64,000 nt of DNA. It comes from Chamaecrista fasciculata. Taxonomy: Eukaryota; Streptophyta; Magnoliopsida; Fabales; Fabaceae. The translations under genes were made by a program, and so were the position numbers. The notes below the pieces were generated by a model, which made no database searches, was not told the origin of the DNA, and saw only the letters and a program-made list of their open reading frames with translations. The stretch is from assembly GCA_003254925.1 (NCBI GenBank), contig QANZ01037782.1:147980-211979 (forward strand). The letters run 5' to 3'. This document shows, piece after piece, positions 33,624 through 46,214 of this stretch (the first letter of the stretch is position 1; each line of letters begins with the position of its first letter).

Positions 33624-36538
33624 CTAAACGTGAGCAGTGCCTTGAGTGAATTTAGGATCCTCACATCTATACTTTCCATCTGGTCCAATTCCAAAACCTT
33701 TTGGATCAGCAAACACATTCTCTAGAAGCTGACTGCGAGGTGGAACAGGACTCTCATCAGCAAACTCAACAGAATCCTCAATCACTTCATCAATCTTCTT
33801 CTCTATGGCCTTCAATTCCTTCTCATTCGCTAATTTGTTCTCAATTATGTATTTCTTCAATGCTGAGATGGGATCCCTTTTAGCATAGTGTGCCTTCTCA
33901 GCTGCCAAAAGCGCAAGCAGTTTATGCCAGTTAGTAACTTTTTACCAAGTTGGCTCACAAAAACACAAGACTTAAAAAAGCTGGGTTATTAATCAAAGTA
34001 ATACTAAAGTAGGTAGATTTTTTCTTTTTTTTTAGGAAAAACTAAAAATGTTGTATATAGGGAAGTTTTCCAAAATGTCAATTTTTTTTTGATATATTAA
34101 AAAAAACGGTGAACGAAAATACAAGAAAATACATCTACGTGTCATAATCTCGGAGTATATGGATAAACATGTATGAGCCATAAGTTACATATACAAAATG
34201 TAACTTAATGAGTCATCAAGAGTGAAAAACAGAGGCATAAGTTGGATAATAAGAGAAATAATGGCTATAATGCACAAAACTCCCTTGAACTTTAGTCACT
34301 ATGCAAACAATCTCTCTTAACTTTGAAAAGTGGTGAAAAACTCCCTAAACTTTGGATTTTGTGAAAATAATCCCTTTTGCTAAGATTTTCATTAAAATAA
34401 ATTAAGTTTCTTTGTACTTTATTATTTTTGTTGCATTTTGTGAAAATACTTTGATGTACACTTAAAATTAACTATTATTGTAATCAATTTTAGTAATAAA
34501 AGCAAAAAGAAAATTGATTTTATCAATGAAACTTTTAACAACAGGGGTTGTTTGCACAAAATCGAAAGTTTTTCGGACTTTTTCATTACTTTTCAAAATT
34601 CTGAGAGTTTTTCAAACAATGATCAAAGTTCAGGAGATTTTTCTACATTTTAGTTAAAAAAATAATCTAAATGCTCACCGGGGTCACGAAGTTCATCAGG
34701 ATCAGCCAAAGAATGTCCTCTAAACCTATAAGTTTCACATTCCACCAAAGTTGGTCCCTCTCCTCTTCTTGCTCTTTCAATGGCCTCCTTTGCCACCTCT
34801 CTTACCTTCAAAACATCCATTCCATCTACATGAAATCCTGGCATTCCAAATGCTGGCCCTTTCTTCCAAATCTCTGGATCTGAAGTTGCCCTTATATGTG
34901 ACATACCTATAGCCCACAAGTTGTTTTCTACAACAAACACAATTGGCAATTTCCATAAAGCTGCCATATTCAAGCATTCAAAGAATTGCCCATTGTTACA
35001 AGTTCCATCTCCAAAAAATGCCAATGTGACACTATCAGCATTTTGCTCTTTCAATACTTCCCTTCTATACTTAGAAGAAAATGCTGCTCCTGTGGCCACT
35101 GGAATCCCTTCCCCAATGAAAGCAAACCCACCAAGCAAATTGTGTTCTTTTGAGAACATGTGCATGGAACCACCTTGACCTCTGCAGCATCCGGTGGCCT
35201 TTCCGAAGAGCTCACTCATCACGGCGCGAGCCGGGACTCCTTTACTCAGTGCATGAACATGGTCCCTATAGGTGCTTACAACATAATCTTCTTTCCTTAG
35301 AAGCTTGATGAACCCAGTTGACACAGCTTCTTGGCCATTATACAAGTGGACAAAACCAAACATTTTGCCTCTATAGTACATCTGGGCACACATGTCCTCA
35401 AAAGCTCTGCCTAATATCATGTCTTCGTATAGCTCCAAGCCTTCCTCCTTTGTAATAAGCTGTATGCATAAATCCCACGAAATTAAAAAAAATTCTCAAA
35501 TTCCAATATTAAACGCAAGTGTCAAAGTTAGATACAAACCATTTTTCATAATCAGAAAACTAGTTGACAGAGTATGCAAGAGCTGGTGAAGGAGAAGGAA
35601 TTTCTATTTACTTAATGGCTAGAATGTAAAAATCTCTAAACTTTGATCACTATGGAAAAAATCTCTAGGAACTTTGAAAAGTGACGATGAGTCCCTAAAC
35701 TTTTTATTTTGTGTAAACTCTTTTGTTAAAATTTTTATTGAAAAAATACTTTTTTTAGTGTTTTAGTTATTGTTAATTACGACCATTATTAATTTTTAAA
35801 CTGAATCTATGTAAAAATATAATAACAATAAAAAATTATAAAAAAACTTGATTTCTTTTAATAAAATCTTAATAAATGGGATTATCTGCACAAAATTAAA
35901 AATTTAAGAGTTCTTTAGTTCTTTTGTACATAACCAAAGTTAAGGGATTTTGTGCATTTTAGCTTTAGATCAATCAATAGCTTAACTTGACATTCAATCA
36001 CCGGGTAAATACAACAAAGTAGAAAAAACTTGAAAAAGGAAAGAAAGGAAGAAATTGACACCAGAATTAAGCAGCTAGTTTTACTCTGGTTGCAACATAT
36101 GATTATGCAACTAATGGGGATTGTTCAATTAAGCTCAGTATGGAGGAAAGCTAAGATTTTGAAGCAACCCATCACACAAAATCCATGCTTCAAGAGAACC
36201 CAATACAAATAAACACTTCCCAATGGATATTCTATTACCAGAAAGCAGAAATTGATATCAAAAGAGAAGAGTCTAACTAAATCTGTAAGGAAAATTACCA
36301 GATTGGAGCTTGATTTGAGCTGGCTTTCTTTGGCAACATCGGAGACAGCACTAACAGAAGCACGACGGTGGCGAGAAATGTTAGTGAGAGAATTGAAGCG
36401 AAGCTTGTGTGTGGATCCCAAAAAAGAGGAGCTAGTCTTAAAAGGGTCAAAAGAATTAGGCTTAGGCTTATCATTGGATCTGACAGTAGTGGAATTTAGA
36501 TAAAGGGGTTGAGCGATTTTGGTGGCAGAGAAAGACAT
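33624..36538 (-). CDS. Pyruvate dehydrogenase E1 component subunit alpha, chloroplastic
   Basis: Three exons in transcript order: 36299-36538, 34679-35459, 33624-33901 (GT-AG), product 432 residues. It is the thiamine-diphosphate-binding alpha subunit of the plastid pyruvate dehydrogenase complex, decarboxylating pyruvate to supply acetyl-CoA for fatty acid synthesis. Exon 1 (residues 1-80) is a Ser/Thr/Arg-rich transit peptide with [11 protein letters not shown] at its start. The ThDP/Mg motif runs from GDG at 230-232 to NN at 259-260 ([16 protein letters not shown]...VVENN). The segment [12 protein letters not shown] (about 323-334) has Ala where the mitochondrial isoform has its regulatory phospho-Ser (HSMSDP), as expected of the plastid enzyme, which is not controlled by that phosphorylation. 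Both introns carry a copy of one MITE family. From memory the orthologue is At1g01090 (428 residues). Confidence 0.95.
34261..34653. mobile_element. MITE in intron 2 of the PDH-E1 alpha gene
   Basis: Left arm 'ctataatgcacaaaactccc...' and right arm inverted ('ctaaaatgtagaaaaatctcc...') form an imperfect palindrome with 'gaactttagtca' / 'gatcaaagttc' facing each other. Same family as 35613-35962. No coding content; it ends only about 24 bp from the splice donor of exon 2. Confidence 0.6.
35613..35962. mobile_element. MITE in intron 1 of the PDH-E1 alpha gene
   Basis: Left arm starts 'aatggctagaatgtaaaaatc' and the right arm ends in the inverse 'gattttgtgcattttagc'. Internal units 'ctaaactttgatcac' and 'aaccaaagttaaggg' pair as in the intron-2 copy. 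Confidence 0.6.
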
Positions 36539-36948
36539 GTTAGAGAGAAAGGAAGAGTTTTTGGTTAGGAATATGGAATTGAGAAAATTGAGGAATTATT
36601 GAAGAGTGAAGAAAAGAGGAAGAAGAAATAAGGAAAAGGGTGTGTTATAGCAGAAAAAGATGAAGGGAAAGAAAAAGGGGCGGAGGAAACGAGGGAATAA
36701 CCGTCAAGAGCGTTGGAAAATTTGTTGATGTTTGTGATATGATATCTTATGGATGTGGAAATGATTTTGATACAAAAAGATTGAGGCTTGCAAGTTTCAC
36801 ATGGAATAATTAATGAGTTTTGTTAACACTAAACAAACAAGCGTTAAAAGGAGTTAGTTCGGTTGTAAAAACAAATTAGAAAAAAATTGTAGTGTTATTA
36901 TATAAAGTATCTAACATTATAATCTTGCAAACCAAAACATTAATGAAC

Positions 36949-37301
36949 TATGAAGTATGACACTTATTTTGAGGGCGTGTCACTTTGTCAGATACGTGTT
37001 TATGTCCGACACCTCCGTAAGACACTCATACGACACATATTCACAAATTTCAGAATATAAAATTATTTTTTTGCGACTTTAACATAACAAATAATATAAA
37101 ATAATGATACATATGACGTATATTATGAATAAATATTATAATTTTTAATGTTATTATCAAAATTTATGAATATTTAATTATTTAATATTTATATATATAA
37201 TAAATATAGTGTGTCGTGTCATGTAACTTTAAAAATTTAACGTGTCGATGTGTTTATGTCTATATCATATCCTATATCCATATCGGGGTTTATGCTTCAT
37301 A
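36949..37301. mobile_element. MITE with 10-bp target duplication, Mutator-like
   Basis: 353 bp, begins TATGAAGTATGACAC and ends GCTTCATA. ATTAATGAAC flanks it exactly on both sides (36939-36948 and 37302-37311). Subterminal sequence contains repeated 'gtgtc'/'gacac' motifs. It lies upstream of the PDH gene, between it and P450 locus A. Confidence 0.75.
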
Positions 37302-37359
37302 ATTAATGAACTTTAAAGTTTAGGCAAAATTTGCCAAATTAATTTGGCCAAATATATAT

Positions 37360-37515
37360 AGAACCTTTTGGAAATATATGAGACCAATTATGCAACATGA
37401 CCAAAAGATATGGTACCAACTCTGCAACTTGACCAAAAGTGTAAGAAAAAACGATATGAGACCAAATTGGAAACTGGGCAAAATATATGAGATCAAATTT
37501 ACACTTTGCCTTGAT
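37360..37515. repeat. 'ATATGAGACCAA' repeat array abutting P450 locus A
   Basis: Four to five degenerate units of about 33 bp ('aaaagatatggtaccaactctgcaacttgacc' type, in shortened form). It begins just beyond the exon 1 splice donor of the P450 pseudogene, where an intron and second exon would be expected. Confidence 0.65.
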
Positions 37516-37530
37516 TATATATATACATAC

Positions 37531-38441
37531 CATTAGCAAAGCCTTGATGCTATCTTGGGTGAGCTCAAAGTCAAGCATATCATCTTGTTGAAGTTGAAGT
37601 AGAATATCCAAAAAGTTTTTCACGTCATCATTCTTCTTCCTTCTCAGTTCTGTCTTGTGCTCTTCAATCACTTTGTCAAAGAAAGTATCCAGCTCTCGAA
37701 AACTCTTGTTCAATCTTGGAATGAGTCCTGTGACATAGTCCAACCACCACAACGAAGGGAAGAAATTCCCAAAACTAAAATCTTCAAGCTGTCTGATGGC
37801 TCTCCTTCCTATCTCAACAAAGTTCTTTCTTCCATTAAGAGTCTCATACTTTTGACCAAAAGCACATCTTGATACAATGTGGTTGGAGGTTATAACTAAC
37901 ATGTGAGTGAGATCAACAGAGCAGCAACTTTCACAAGCTTCACGAATCTTGTTAACCAAACATGAAACTTCCTCTTCTCTAATGAACCGATAGGATCGAA
38001 CCCTTTTCTGGCTGAGAAGTTCGACAACAGAGAGCTTCCTCTTCTGTCTCCATTCCTCACCATGCAATGAGAAAATCACGTCCTTGTAACCGTAAAGAAA
38101 GATTTTTGGAGCAATGAGAAGGAGACATCATGGGACTTAACAATTTCTCTAACATCATCAACAGAAGAGACAACGATTACTGGAGTTTGGCCTAAGTGGA
38201 GGAACATGAGAGGACCATACTTGTATGACAAATCTCGTAAAAATCGATGAGGAAGTGTGCGAAATTGATGGAGATTTCTAATGATGGGGAATTTAGGAGG
38301 AGAAGGAGGCAACTTGTAACAATTACTAATTCTTCTTCTTCTTGAGAAGAACGCTTTAAATAGAATGAGGGTACAAATGAAGCAGCAAAACAGAGAGAGG
38401 TAGTACAAGCTTGAGTTTACAACTAGTGATTCTAGAGCCAT
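37531..38441 (-). pseudogene. CYP71-type cytochrome P450, locus A: exon 1 only, frameshifted
   Basis: Homologous to exon 1 of the intact P450 at 60384-62393. It has the membrane anchor starting [11 protein letters not shown], the proline-rich hinge [10 protein letters not shown] and the B-to-G helix region up to KALLM, ending at a proper donor (ATG|GTATGT). Breaks: a net 16-base deletion near 38110-38118 (in the SFxDRPQ region, judged against locus B) shifts the frame, and the hinge Gly of 'PIIGN' is Arg. The whole second exon (I-helix, ExxR, heme Cys) is missing, replaced by the repeat array at 37360-37515. It cannot encode an active P450. Confidence 0.85.
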
Positions 38442-39840
38442 TGCTATCTGCTTAATTCGTACGTGCATGCTTAATTTTCCAAACATACCATCGAGCTTAT
38501 TTATAATAATAAGTTAATGTCTAAAATGATCTTGTACATTAACCTGTTTGCTTGTGAGTTGATATGACTAAAAATAATGGATTGCTAAAGAAGTATAAAG
38601 AGGATATTCCATATATACAGGATATCTTTTAATATTAGTTTTGAGTGGCTGTCCTATCTTTCTTCTAAGGTTAGCTTTTTGATTCTGTACACAATAATTT
38701 AGTTTAGATGAATATTAACTTAATGTACATTCTCTCTATTATAATCATCGACGATACACCTCATCCCTTCATTTCCTCTCTTTCTCTATGCCTTAACAAT
38801 AATCTATTAAATCCAATAATAATATAAAATCATAAAATTCTTGCTTGTATATGAATTATTTATAGAGGTTGAATTATTGAATGGCTTGCCATGTTCCACT
38901 AAACCATAACAGACTCAACCTATAACCAATACGAAACGTACGAATTATATGAAGTTGATACGGATCAAGATCAAAATCAACATAGTAAGGAAAGAAATTA
39001 AAAAGTGGAAACAGAGATATATATGAAGAAATGGTGAAGATGTATCAGATTTCCATATGAAAGAAAGAATAAAATATACAAACGCTGTCCCTATTTGAGT
39101 AATGGATGAACTCCTGGGAAACATTTAGGTAAATTTTTTTTTATATCTTTGTTATAAAGTTCTCCAATAAACATTTGAGACGTTGCAAAAATTTGATGCA
39201 TGACCAAACATAGTAGAGAGATAATATTAAACATACTTTTTTGCATTACCAATCATAGAAGAGAGAAAATGTGAATGAAACTTCTGATTGGAGAAACCTT
39301 ACAGCAAACATATAAGGAACCTTATCTATGTTTTTTCTGAACTCCAGATCCTAAGATCTCAGTAAAACAATTCACACCATTACAAAAACAATCCCCCGCT
39401 ATATAAACCCTATCACAAAACCCCTCATAATAACTAACTCACCTGCCACCTCACTAAGTGCTTCTTTCACAATGGGCTCATCTACCATGCCACTTGTCTC
39501 CTTATCCAAATGGACTTGTATAAGTCCAATTATTGAGCTATGCTCATGTTCTTCCTTTGGGCCAATTGAGCTTTACTCTTATATCCATTGGGTTTGTTGA
39601 TCCATATCAATTCTTTGCTCAGGCTTATTTGAGGATGGATTTCTTTAATTATTTAATTATTAATTAAAATGGTTAATTTAGTATTTAGTTATCGGATAAT
39701 ATTATATATAATTAATGATTTTTTAGCCAATTTACGTCAATGTGAGATCCCATAATCTTATATAAAATTATTAGTTAATTTAGTATTAAGTTCTCTGCTA
39801 TCTCTCTAAGTGAACTTGAGACATAATGTTTACACTTTTA
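38442..39840. other. Upstream flank of P450 locus A, duplicated at locus B
   Basis: No gene. Blocks 38690-38960 and 39590-39835 align with 45659-45930 and 45935-46150 upstream of P450 locus B, for example 'attataatcatcgacgatac' against 'attataatcatcgacaatgc'. The two loci were therefore copied with their promoters. About 630 bp (38960-39590) is present only here. Confidence 0.6.
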
Positions 39841-40022
39841 CTATTTTTTTTTATTCTGTTTCTTCTTGCTATTTCTTTATTTGTAACTTTGTTGGATTAA
39901 TTACATTTGTATTTCAGTTTTAGTATGTTTGCAATAAAATACATTTGTTCAAATATACACACACACACAAACACTAGTTAAATGAGCAAAATGTTCTATG
40001 ACTATTTTCTTGCTCATTTCAC

Positions 40023-40182
40023 CAATTTGGATTCTCTAGAGTACTTTAGGAGTGTAGTGATGAGATAAATAGAAATATGATAGAGAGAGAAAGTATTAGT
40101 GGGACCCACTTTCTCTCTCTATTTGTTCATTTCTCTCTCAGCACTAGATCTAACTATAATACACTATAGAGGATCCAAATTG
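40023..40182. mobile_element. 160-bp MITE, family 'CAATTTGGAT', 10-bp TSD
   Basis: Ends are CAATTTGGATTCTCTAGAG and the inverse CTATAGAGGATCCAAATTG. CTCATTTCAC flanks it perfectly (40013-40022 and 40183-40192). The inner part is rich in 'gagagagaaag' / 'ctttctctctc'. A relative with a nested SINE lies at 59308-59632. Confidence 0.8.
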
Positions 40183-40192
40183 CTCATTTCAC

Positions 40193-41539
40193 CTCTTAAT
40201 GACTTGTTTTTCACATAAAAATTATGTTATGATTGGACAATGTTCTAGTTGGACTAAGGTTACTTTTTTATTGTTTAATAATTTTTTTTTTTGGCCAACG
40301 TTTAATATTTTATTGGTTTGATATATTTTGGGAGAAGGTTGAGAATGAGCTAAAAGACTCGAATGCTACATTGAATGATAGAATAGATAAGAATAATAAA
40401 AAAGACGTGAGTGATGCGAATGTTGAGAAAGAAATGTCTATTCGGATTAAGGTTGTTTTTTTTTAATACAACGGATTAAGGTTGTTGGTGGTTCAAAACA
40501 AGGAAGGATTTATTTGTTATTAGTGAAGAATAAATAAAAAGACAATTGCTGTGGTTAAACCGCTGCTATTTTTAAAAACCCAAAAAACATAAGATACCTA
40601 CTTTTTATATTTTTGACTTTTCAATATCTCTACTTTTTAAAAATATGTATATAAATAGAAAATCTATCAATTTTGTTATTTTAAAAAAAGATACCTCAAA
40701 TTTTTCTGTTATCAAATTTAACAACATTATATATTAAAATAAAATTAAGTTTTTTTTTTTTAAAAAAAGACATAAGGGATAAAATTGATTCAAATGAAAT
40801 ATATATATACAAAAATTAAATCTAAGTTTAAACCTAAAGGACTAAAATGTAACATAATTTTCCATAAATTTTTAGTTATAAAAAATAACCCTTATTTTAA
40901 ATTTTAAATTATATTGGAAGCTAGCTACTTATATATATAATGCAGCACATTAGCTAATTGTATGGATCATAATTCCTGCAACAAGAAAAGTAAAAGAAAA
41001 TTATCATACATAACATACATAACGCACATTATTTATCAATCCGTCAATTTTGCATATAATTTTTTATGCAACAATCTAAAGTTTAGTTTGATTCAATCTA
41101 AAAGGTGTTGTTCCCTTTATTTTTAAGCCATGCATCGTGGAAGGAAGTTTGTACAATTAAATATCGTTTTAATTAGACATGAGCCAAAGAAGATTTGCAG
41201 GTGTGCATGAGTGAAATGGAGAGAGAGACGAAAAATATTATGTACTCTGATTTCCTCTGATCATGTGAATATATATATATATATATTTTTTTTTTCCTGA
41301 GATCATGTGAATATATATGATTGACGGTTATACGCATATTTGATCTTTGAGTGTAATTGGAACATTAATCATGCATGTCCTTTATGCTATGTTAAAAATA
41401 TTAATTTGCTTAATATCCCAAATTGCCTCCATCAACGTTGGAAAAATACAATTCTACATGTGCGTGCACTTTAATCATAAATTATCACTATTATGCCCTC
41501 TTTGAACTACCAAAAAAAAATTATCACTATTATAATGAA
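40193..41539. other. Intergenic, no gene seen
   Basis: AT-rich sequence with a short TA tract near 41270-41290. The 77-codon frame at 40233-40466 has a hydrophobic, then charged composition but no recognisable motif and is not called. Confidence 0.35.
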
Positions 41540-42059
41540 GGCCAAAGTCTCAAATTAGTCCCTTTTGTGTGGGATAGTTTTCAAATTGGTCTCTTATCTT
41601 TCATTTGTTTAAAATTAGTCATACATGTTTCCATCCTTTTTCAAATTGGTCCCCAACCTACTTTCGAGATGCGATTTAATCTCATTTGCTAGTGATCCTG
41701 ACTGGACAGATAAAGAATTTTTCAAGAGTTAACATATAGTTTTGAACTCATCGTATTCAGACTTGAAATGAGAGAAATATGACCAATTTCACTTGTTTGA
41801 CCGTGAACTGAGTTATGCACTTTTATGACTCAATTTGACCCCGTTTATTAATAATTCCAAACTACATGTCAAAAGAAACTTGTAGTTCCCAGTTCGTCAC
41901 ATTTAAGCTTGAAATGAGATGAATATGGCCACATTTAATATTTTTGGGACCAATTTGAAATAGTATAGAAACATGTAGGACCAATTTGAAACAAATGAAA
42001 AATAAAAGACCAATTTGAAATCTATCCCATACATAAGGGACCAATTTGAGACTTTGGCC
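41540..42059. mobile_element. Long inverted-repeat MITE, family 'GGCCAAAGTCTC'
   Basis: 520 bp, begins GGCCAAAGTCTCAAATTAG and ends GAGACTTTGGCC. Same organisation as 6038-6589. It lies just downstream of P450 locus B (which reads leftward). Confidence 0.7.
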
Positions 42060-42460
42060 TAAAATCAATTAATTAATAGTAGATCTAATATTTTAATCAT
42101 AGATAAATTTTTTGAGCGCATGCTTAAAAGGAGATATATAATGATGAATTGAATACTGATATAAAAAAATTGGATGGTACAGCTACAATATAATTAATCA
42201 CTCCTGAATAAAATCAATGCAAGTGGTGTTAAATTGTTAATTAACATAAACATGGATAGAACTTATTATTTCAGAGTTCAGGCAGAGGGAGCTTGAAAAT
42301 TGAAATTACAATAAAATCAGTCTTCCCTCAATTTATTGAATACAAGAGATAGGAGCACAGGAATAATTTTATTGGCAACCAGAAAAGCAAACTAAAAATA
42401 GATTTGAGAGAAAATCCATACAAGAATGGGAAGAGTCAAGTGATATATATGAAGATGGAT

Positions 42461-44040
42461 CTAAGAAAAAGAGTGTGGTAATGGTTGAAGATGAGGTGGA
42501 ATAGAAGAACAGGTGGATGAACTCGAAGTCTTGACCTTTGAAATCAAACCAGTATAGAAGATTAGCAAATATACACTCAACAGATGTAATCCCAAATGAC
42601 ATTCCTGGACATCGTCTTCTCCCTAACCCAAATGGGATAAACTCAAAATCTTGACCTTTGAAATCAATCTCACTATTCTCAAATCTCTCTGGAATGAACT
42701 CTTCTGCCCTCTCCCATATTTCAGGATCTCTTTGGATTGCCCATGCGTCACATACACAAGTGTTTTTGAGGGAATATCGTATCCTCTTAGTTTCACATTG
42801 CAATTTGATGATGTTCTTTTATGAACAAGAGGAACAGGTGGATGCAATCTCAAAGTTTCCTTAATCACACATTTCAAGTACTTCATCTCATTCAAATCAT
42901 TGTCCTCTATTCTTGATTTACACCCCACAATTCCTCTTACCTCTTGTTGCACTTTCTTCATTTTGTCCGGATGTCTCATCAGCTCTACCATCCCCCATTC
43001 CAAAGTAGTTGCACTAGTGTCACTTCCTGCCACAAATATGTCCTGTCATTTTCCAAATAATTAGTCGGTGTTGGAAATTTTATATAAGTTGTCTACAAAT
43101 CATGATAAAAGTGAAGCATACCATTAGCATAGCCTTGATGCAATCTTGGGTGAGCTTAATGTCAAGCATATCATCTTGTTGAAGTTCAAGTAGAATATCC
43201 AAGAAGTTTTTGGCATCATTATTCTTCTTCCTGCTTTGCAGTTCTTTCTTGTGTTGCTCAATCACCATATCAAAGAAACCATCCATCTCTCGAAATATTT
43301 TCTTCATTCTTGGAATGAGTCCCGTGACGTGATCCAACCAACCCAATGAAGGGAAAAAAATCTCCAAAGCTGAATTCTATAAGGTATCTGATGCCTCTCC
43401 TTCCTATTTCGTCAAAGCTAGTCTTTCCATTCAGAGTCTCGTACTTTTCACCAAGAGCACATCTTGATACGATGTGGTTGGAGGTCATTACTCATTACTA
43501 ACATGTGAGTGAGATTCACAGAGCAGCCACGTTACAAGCTTCACGAATCTTGTTAATCAAACATGAAACCTCATCTTCTCTAATGAACCGATAGGATTGA
43601 ACCCTTTTCTGGCTGAGAAGTTCGAGAACATAAATCTTCCTCTTCTGTCTCCATTCCTCACCATGCAATGAACATCCTTGTAACCATAGAGAAAGATTGT
43701 TGGAGCAATTTGTTGAGGTCGATCGGCGAAGGACACGTCATGGGACTTGACGATTTCTCTGACATCATCAACAGAGGAGACAATGATAGCTGGAGTTTGG
43801 CCTAAGTGGAGGAACATGAGAGGACCATACTTGCGTGATAGATCTCGTAAAGATCGATGAGGGAGTGTGTGGAATTGATGGAGATTACCAATGATGGGGA
43901 ATTTTGGAGGGGATGGAGGCAACTTGTAATTACTAATTCTTCTTTTTCTTGAGAACACATGAAATAGAATGAGGGTACAAACGAAGCAGCAAAACACAGA
44001 GGTACAAGCTTGAGTTCACAACTAGTTGTTCTAAAGCCAT
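42461..44040 (-). pseudogene. CYP71-type cytochrome P450, locus B: both exons, many frameshifts
   Basis: Exon 1 about 43122-44040, exon 2 about 42461-43042, with intact donor (ATG|GTATGC) and acceptor (ACAG|GACATA). Recognisable motifs: [26 protein letters not shown] (I-helix), ETLR (K-helix), PERF, and heme loop [10 protein letters not shown] with its Cys. Frame breaks relative to loci A and D: near 44010 (about -5), 43673 (-7), 43500-43530 (-1 then +7), 43370 (+1) and 42748 (-1). Near 42520-42540 a copy of the preceding 'DFKGQDFEF' segment replaces the expected WKLP region, a local duplication or conversion. The ancestral stop appears at 42461-42463. Not functional. Confidence 0.85.
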
Positions 44041-44294
44041 TGCCAGCTGCTTAATCGTACATGCTTAATTTTCCAAACATACCATCCAGCTTATTTATAA
44101 TAAGTTAATGTCTAAAATGATCTTGACCATCAACCTGTTTGCTTGTGAGTTGACTTTAAAATAATGAATTGCAAAAGAAGTATAAAGAGGATATTCTATA
44201 TATACAAGATATCTTGAAATATTAGTTATGAGTGGCTGTACTATATTTCTAATGACTCGTTTAATACTTTAATATTTGTTGGCTTTTTTATTCT

Positions 44295-45658
44295 TGATCG
44301 AGCCGGATTATACCATGTTATCTAGAGGTCTTTGGATGTACTTTGTAATGTTTTATAGCCTATTTTAGGTGTTTTATAGCCTATTTAGTTCACAATTACA
44401 TTTTGGGCATATCTTATTGTTTTAGTGTAATTATCTCGCTTTTTAGTTATTCAATTATATATGTCATTCCCCTTGAACTCTCACATGTTTTTCTTGATGC
44501 AATTGTAAGTTTTGAGGAGCCGAATACTCAAGGATTAAAGTGGAAGGAGGCCAGGATTGAAGCGAAATCAAATCGGGAGTAAAACAGTGAAAAAACCTCA
44601 CTTTTAGACCAGATGAATTATTTGGTGAGAGTCTGGTCTGGTGAGCATGAAATTTCAAAAAGCACCTTATTAAAGCCCTGCCGTTTCGCTCACTAGATAG
44701 CACAACCAGTGAGAACACTGATTCTGCATAAACTTATAATATCCGACTCGATTCGAATTCCTAACTTATATGACCTGATTCCTAACCCTAATGACCCAAA
44801 CTTGTGGCCCAAAATCGACCCTATACAGCCCCAAAACAGAACATTCATTCCACTCTCCATTCTACTCGTTTGTCATCCCAAAAAATCACGCTCCTTCTCT
44901 TCTTCACCATCTTCACCTTGCTTCACCTTCCATGGTTGAATCACTTGGGGGATTTTTCTTTCTTTTTGGTTCTTCTACATAGATTTTCTTGAATGTTGTT
45001 GAACATTATTTAATTTTCTGATGTAGAATGACATTAGGGTTTAGTTCTTGAGCTTGGATGATTGTAAATCACATTTTGATGCATTAATCGATACTCTTCG
45101 TTGTTAAGTTCTATCGTATTATTGTTGATTGTGTGATAATCTTAGTTGATGATTGTTTGATTGTCAATTGAATTAGCTCTAGGAACTAATTTCACTATTC
45201 TGATGAATGATTAGTTAATTAGGATCAGTTAGTTACTTGTTTAAGAACTAATTAATTGGATTAATTAATCATCTCTATGAGTTTTCATAGTAACATCAAT
45301 TTGGTCCCCAAGTATGAATTCCCTATGTTATTTGTAGTGGAGTGATAGCTGAATAGTCTCGTAACTCCAAGTTTTTCATTATTTTTTACATCGTTTTAAA
45401 GTTGTATTTCGATTTCAGTTTAGTCCCTGAGTAGTGGTTTTCATTTAGTTTTTAAACAAACACACTTTTACCGACATTTGATTAATTTATTCATAGTTTT
45501 ATAGCCAATTCAATTTTGTTTCGTGCCTTAAATTGCCTTAAATTGCTCGTACTCCACATATATTTGGAGTCCCTTTGAGAACATGACTTGGCAGATCTTA
45601 TTACACTACAATTAGTCGTTTTTTTTTTGTGTGCATCGCGACTTGCGCGATAAATTAT
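44295..45658. repeat. 1.36-kb dispersed repeat, copy 1 (inserted upstream of P450 locus B)
   Basis: Starts TGATCGAGCC and ends near GCGCGATAAATTAT. The equivalent place upstream of locus A (between about 38686 and 38687, 'gattct|gtacac') is uninterrupted, so this is an insertion. It is related along its length to 46723-48077, for example 'accatgttatctagaggtc', 'cttcaccttccatgg' and 'aattagctctagg'-like blocks. No RT, transposase or other domain. Size and TG start suggest a solo LTR or a non-autonomous retroelement, but there is no CA end or matching target duplication, so the class stays open. Confidence 0.6.
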
Positions 45659-46214
45659 GTACAAAATAAACTGGTTTAGATGAATAATAACTTAATGATA
45701 CATTCTCTCCATTATAATCATCGACAATGCACCTCATCTCTTCATTTCCTCTCTGTCTCTATGCCTTAACAATAATCAATTAAATCCGATAATAATATAA
45801 AATCATAAAATTCTTTCTTGTATATGAATTATTTCTAGAGGTTGACTTATTATTGAATGGCTTGCCATGTGCCAGTAAACCATAACTGTCTCAACCTATA
45901 ACCTAGCTATACGAAACGTACGAATTATATAAAGTCTTTGCTCAGGGGCTTATTTGAGTTTGGATTTATTTAATTATTAATTAAAATGGTTAATTTACTA
46001 TTAAGTTATTGATAGACATAGTCTTATATAAAACTATTAGTTTTTGAGTTAATTTGCGCTTTTGTGAGGCCCCATAATCTTATATAAAATTGTTGGTTAA
46101 TTTAATATTAAGTTTTCTGTTATCTTTGAGTGAACTTGAAACATAATGTGATCCACATTTTTTATCATAAATATATCGCGTTAGAATATATATATATTTC
46201 ATCATGATAGTTTT

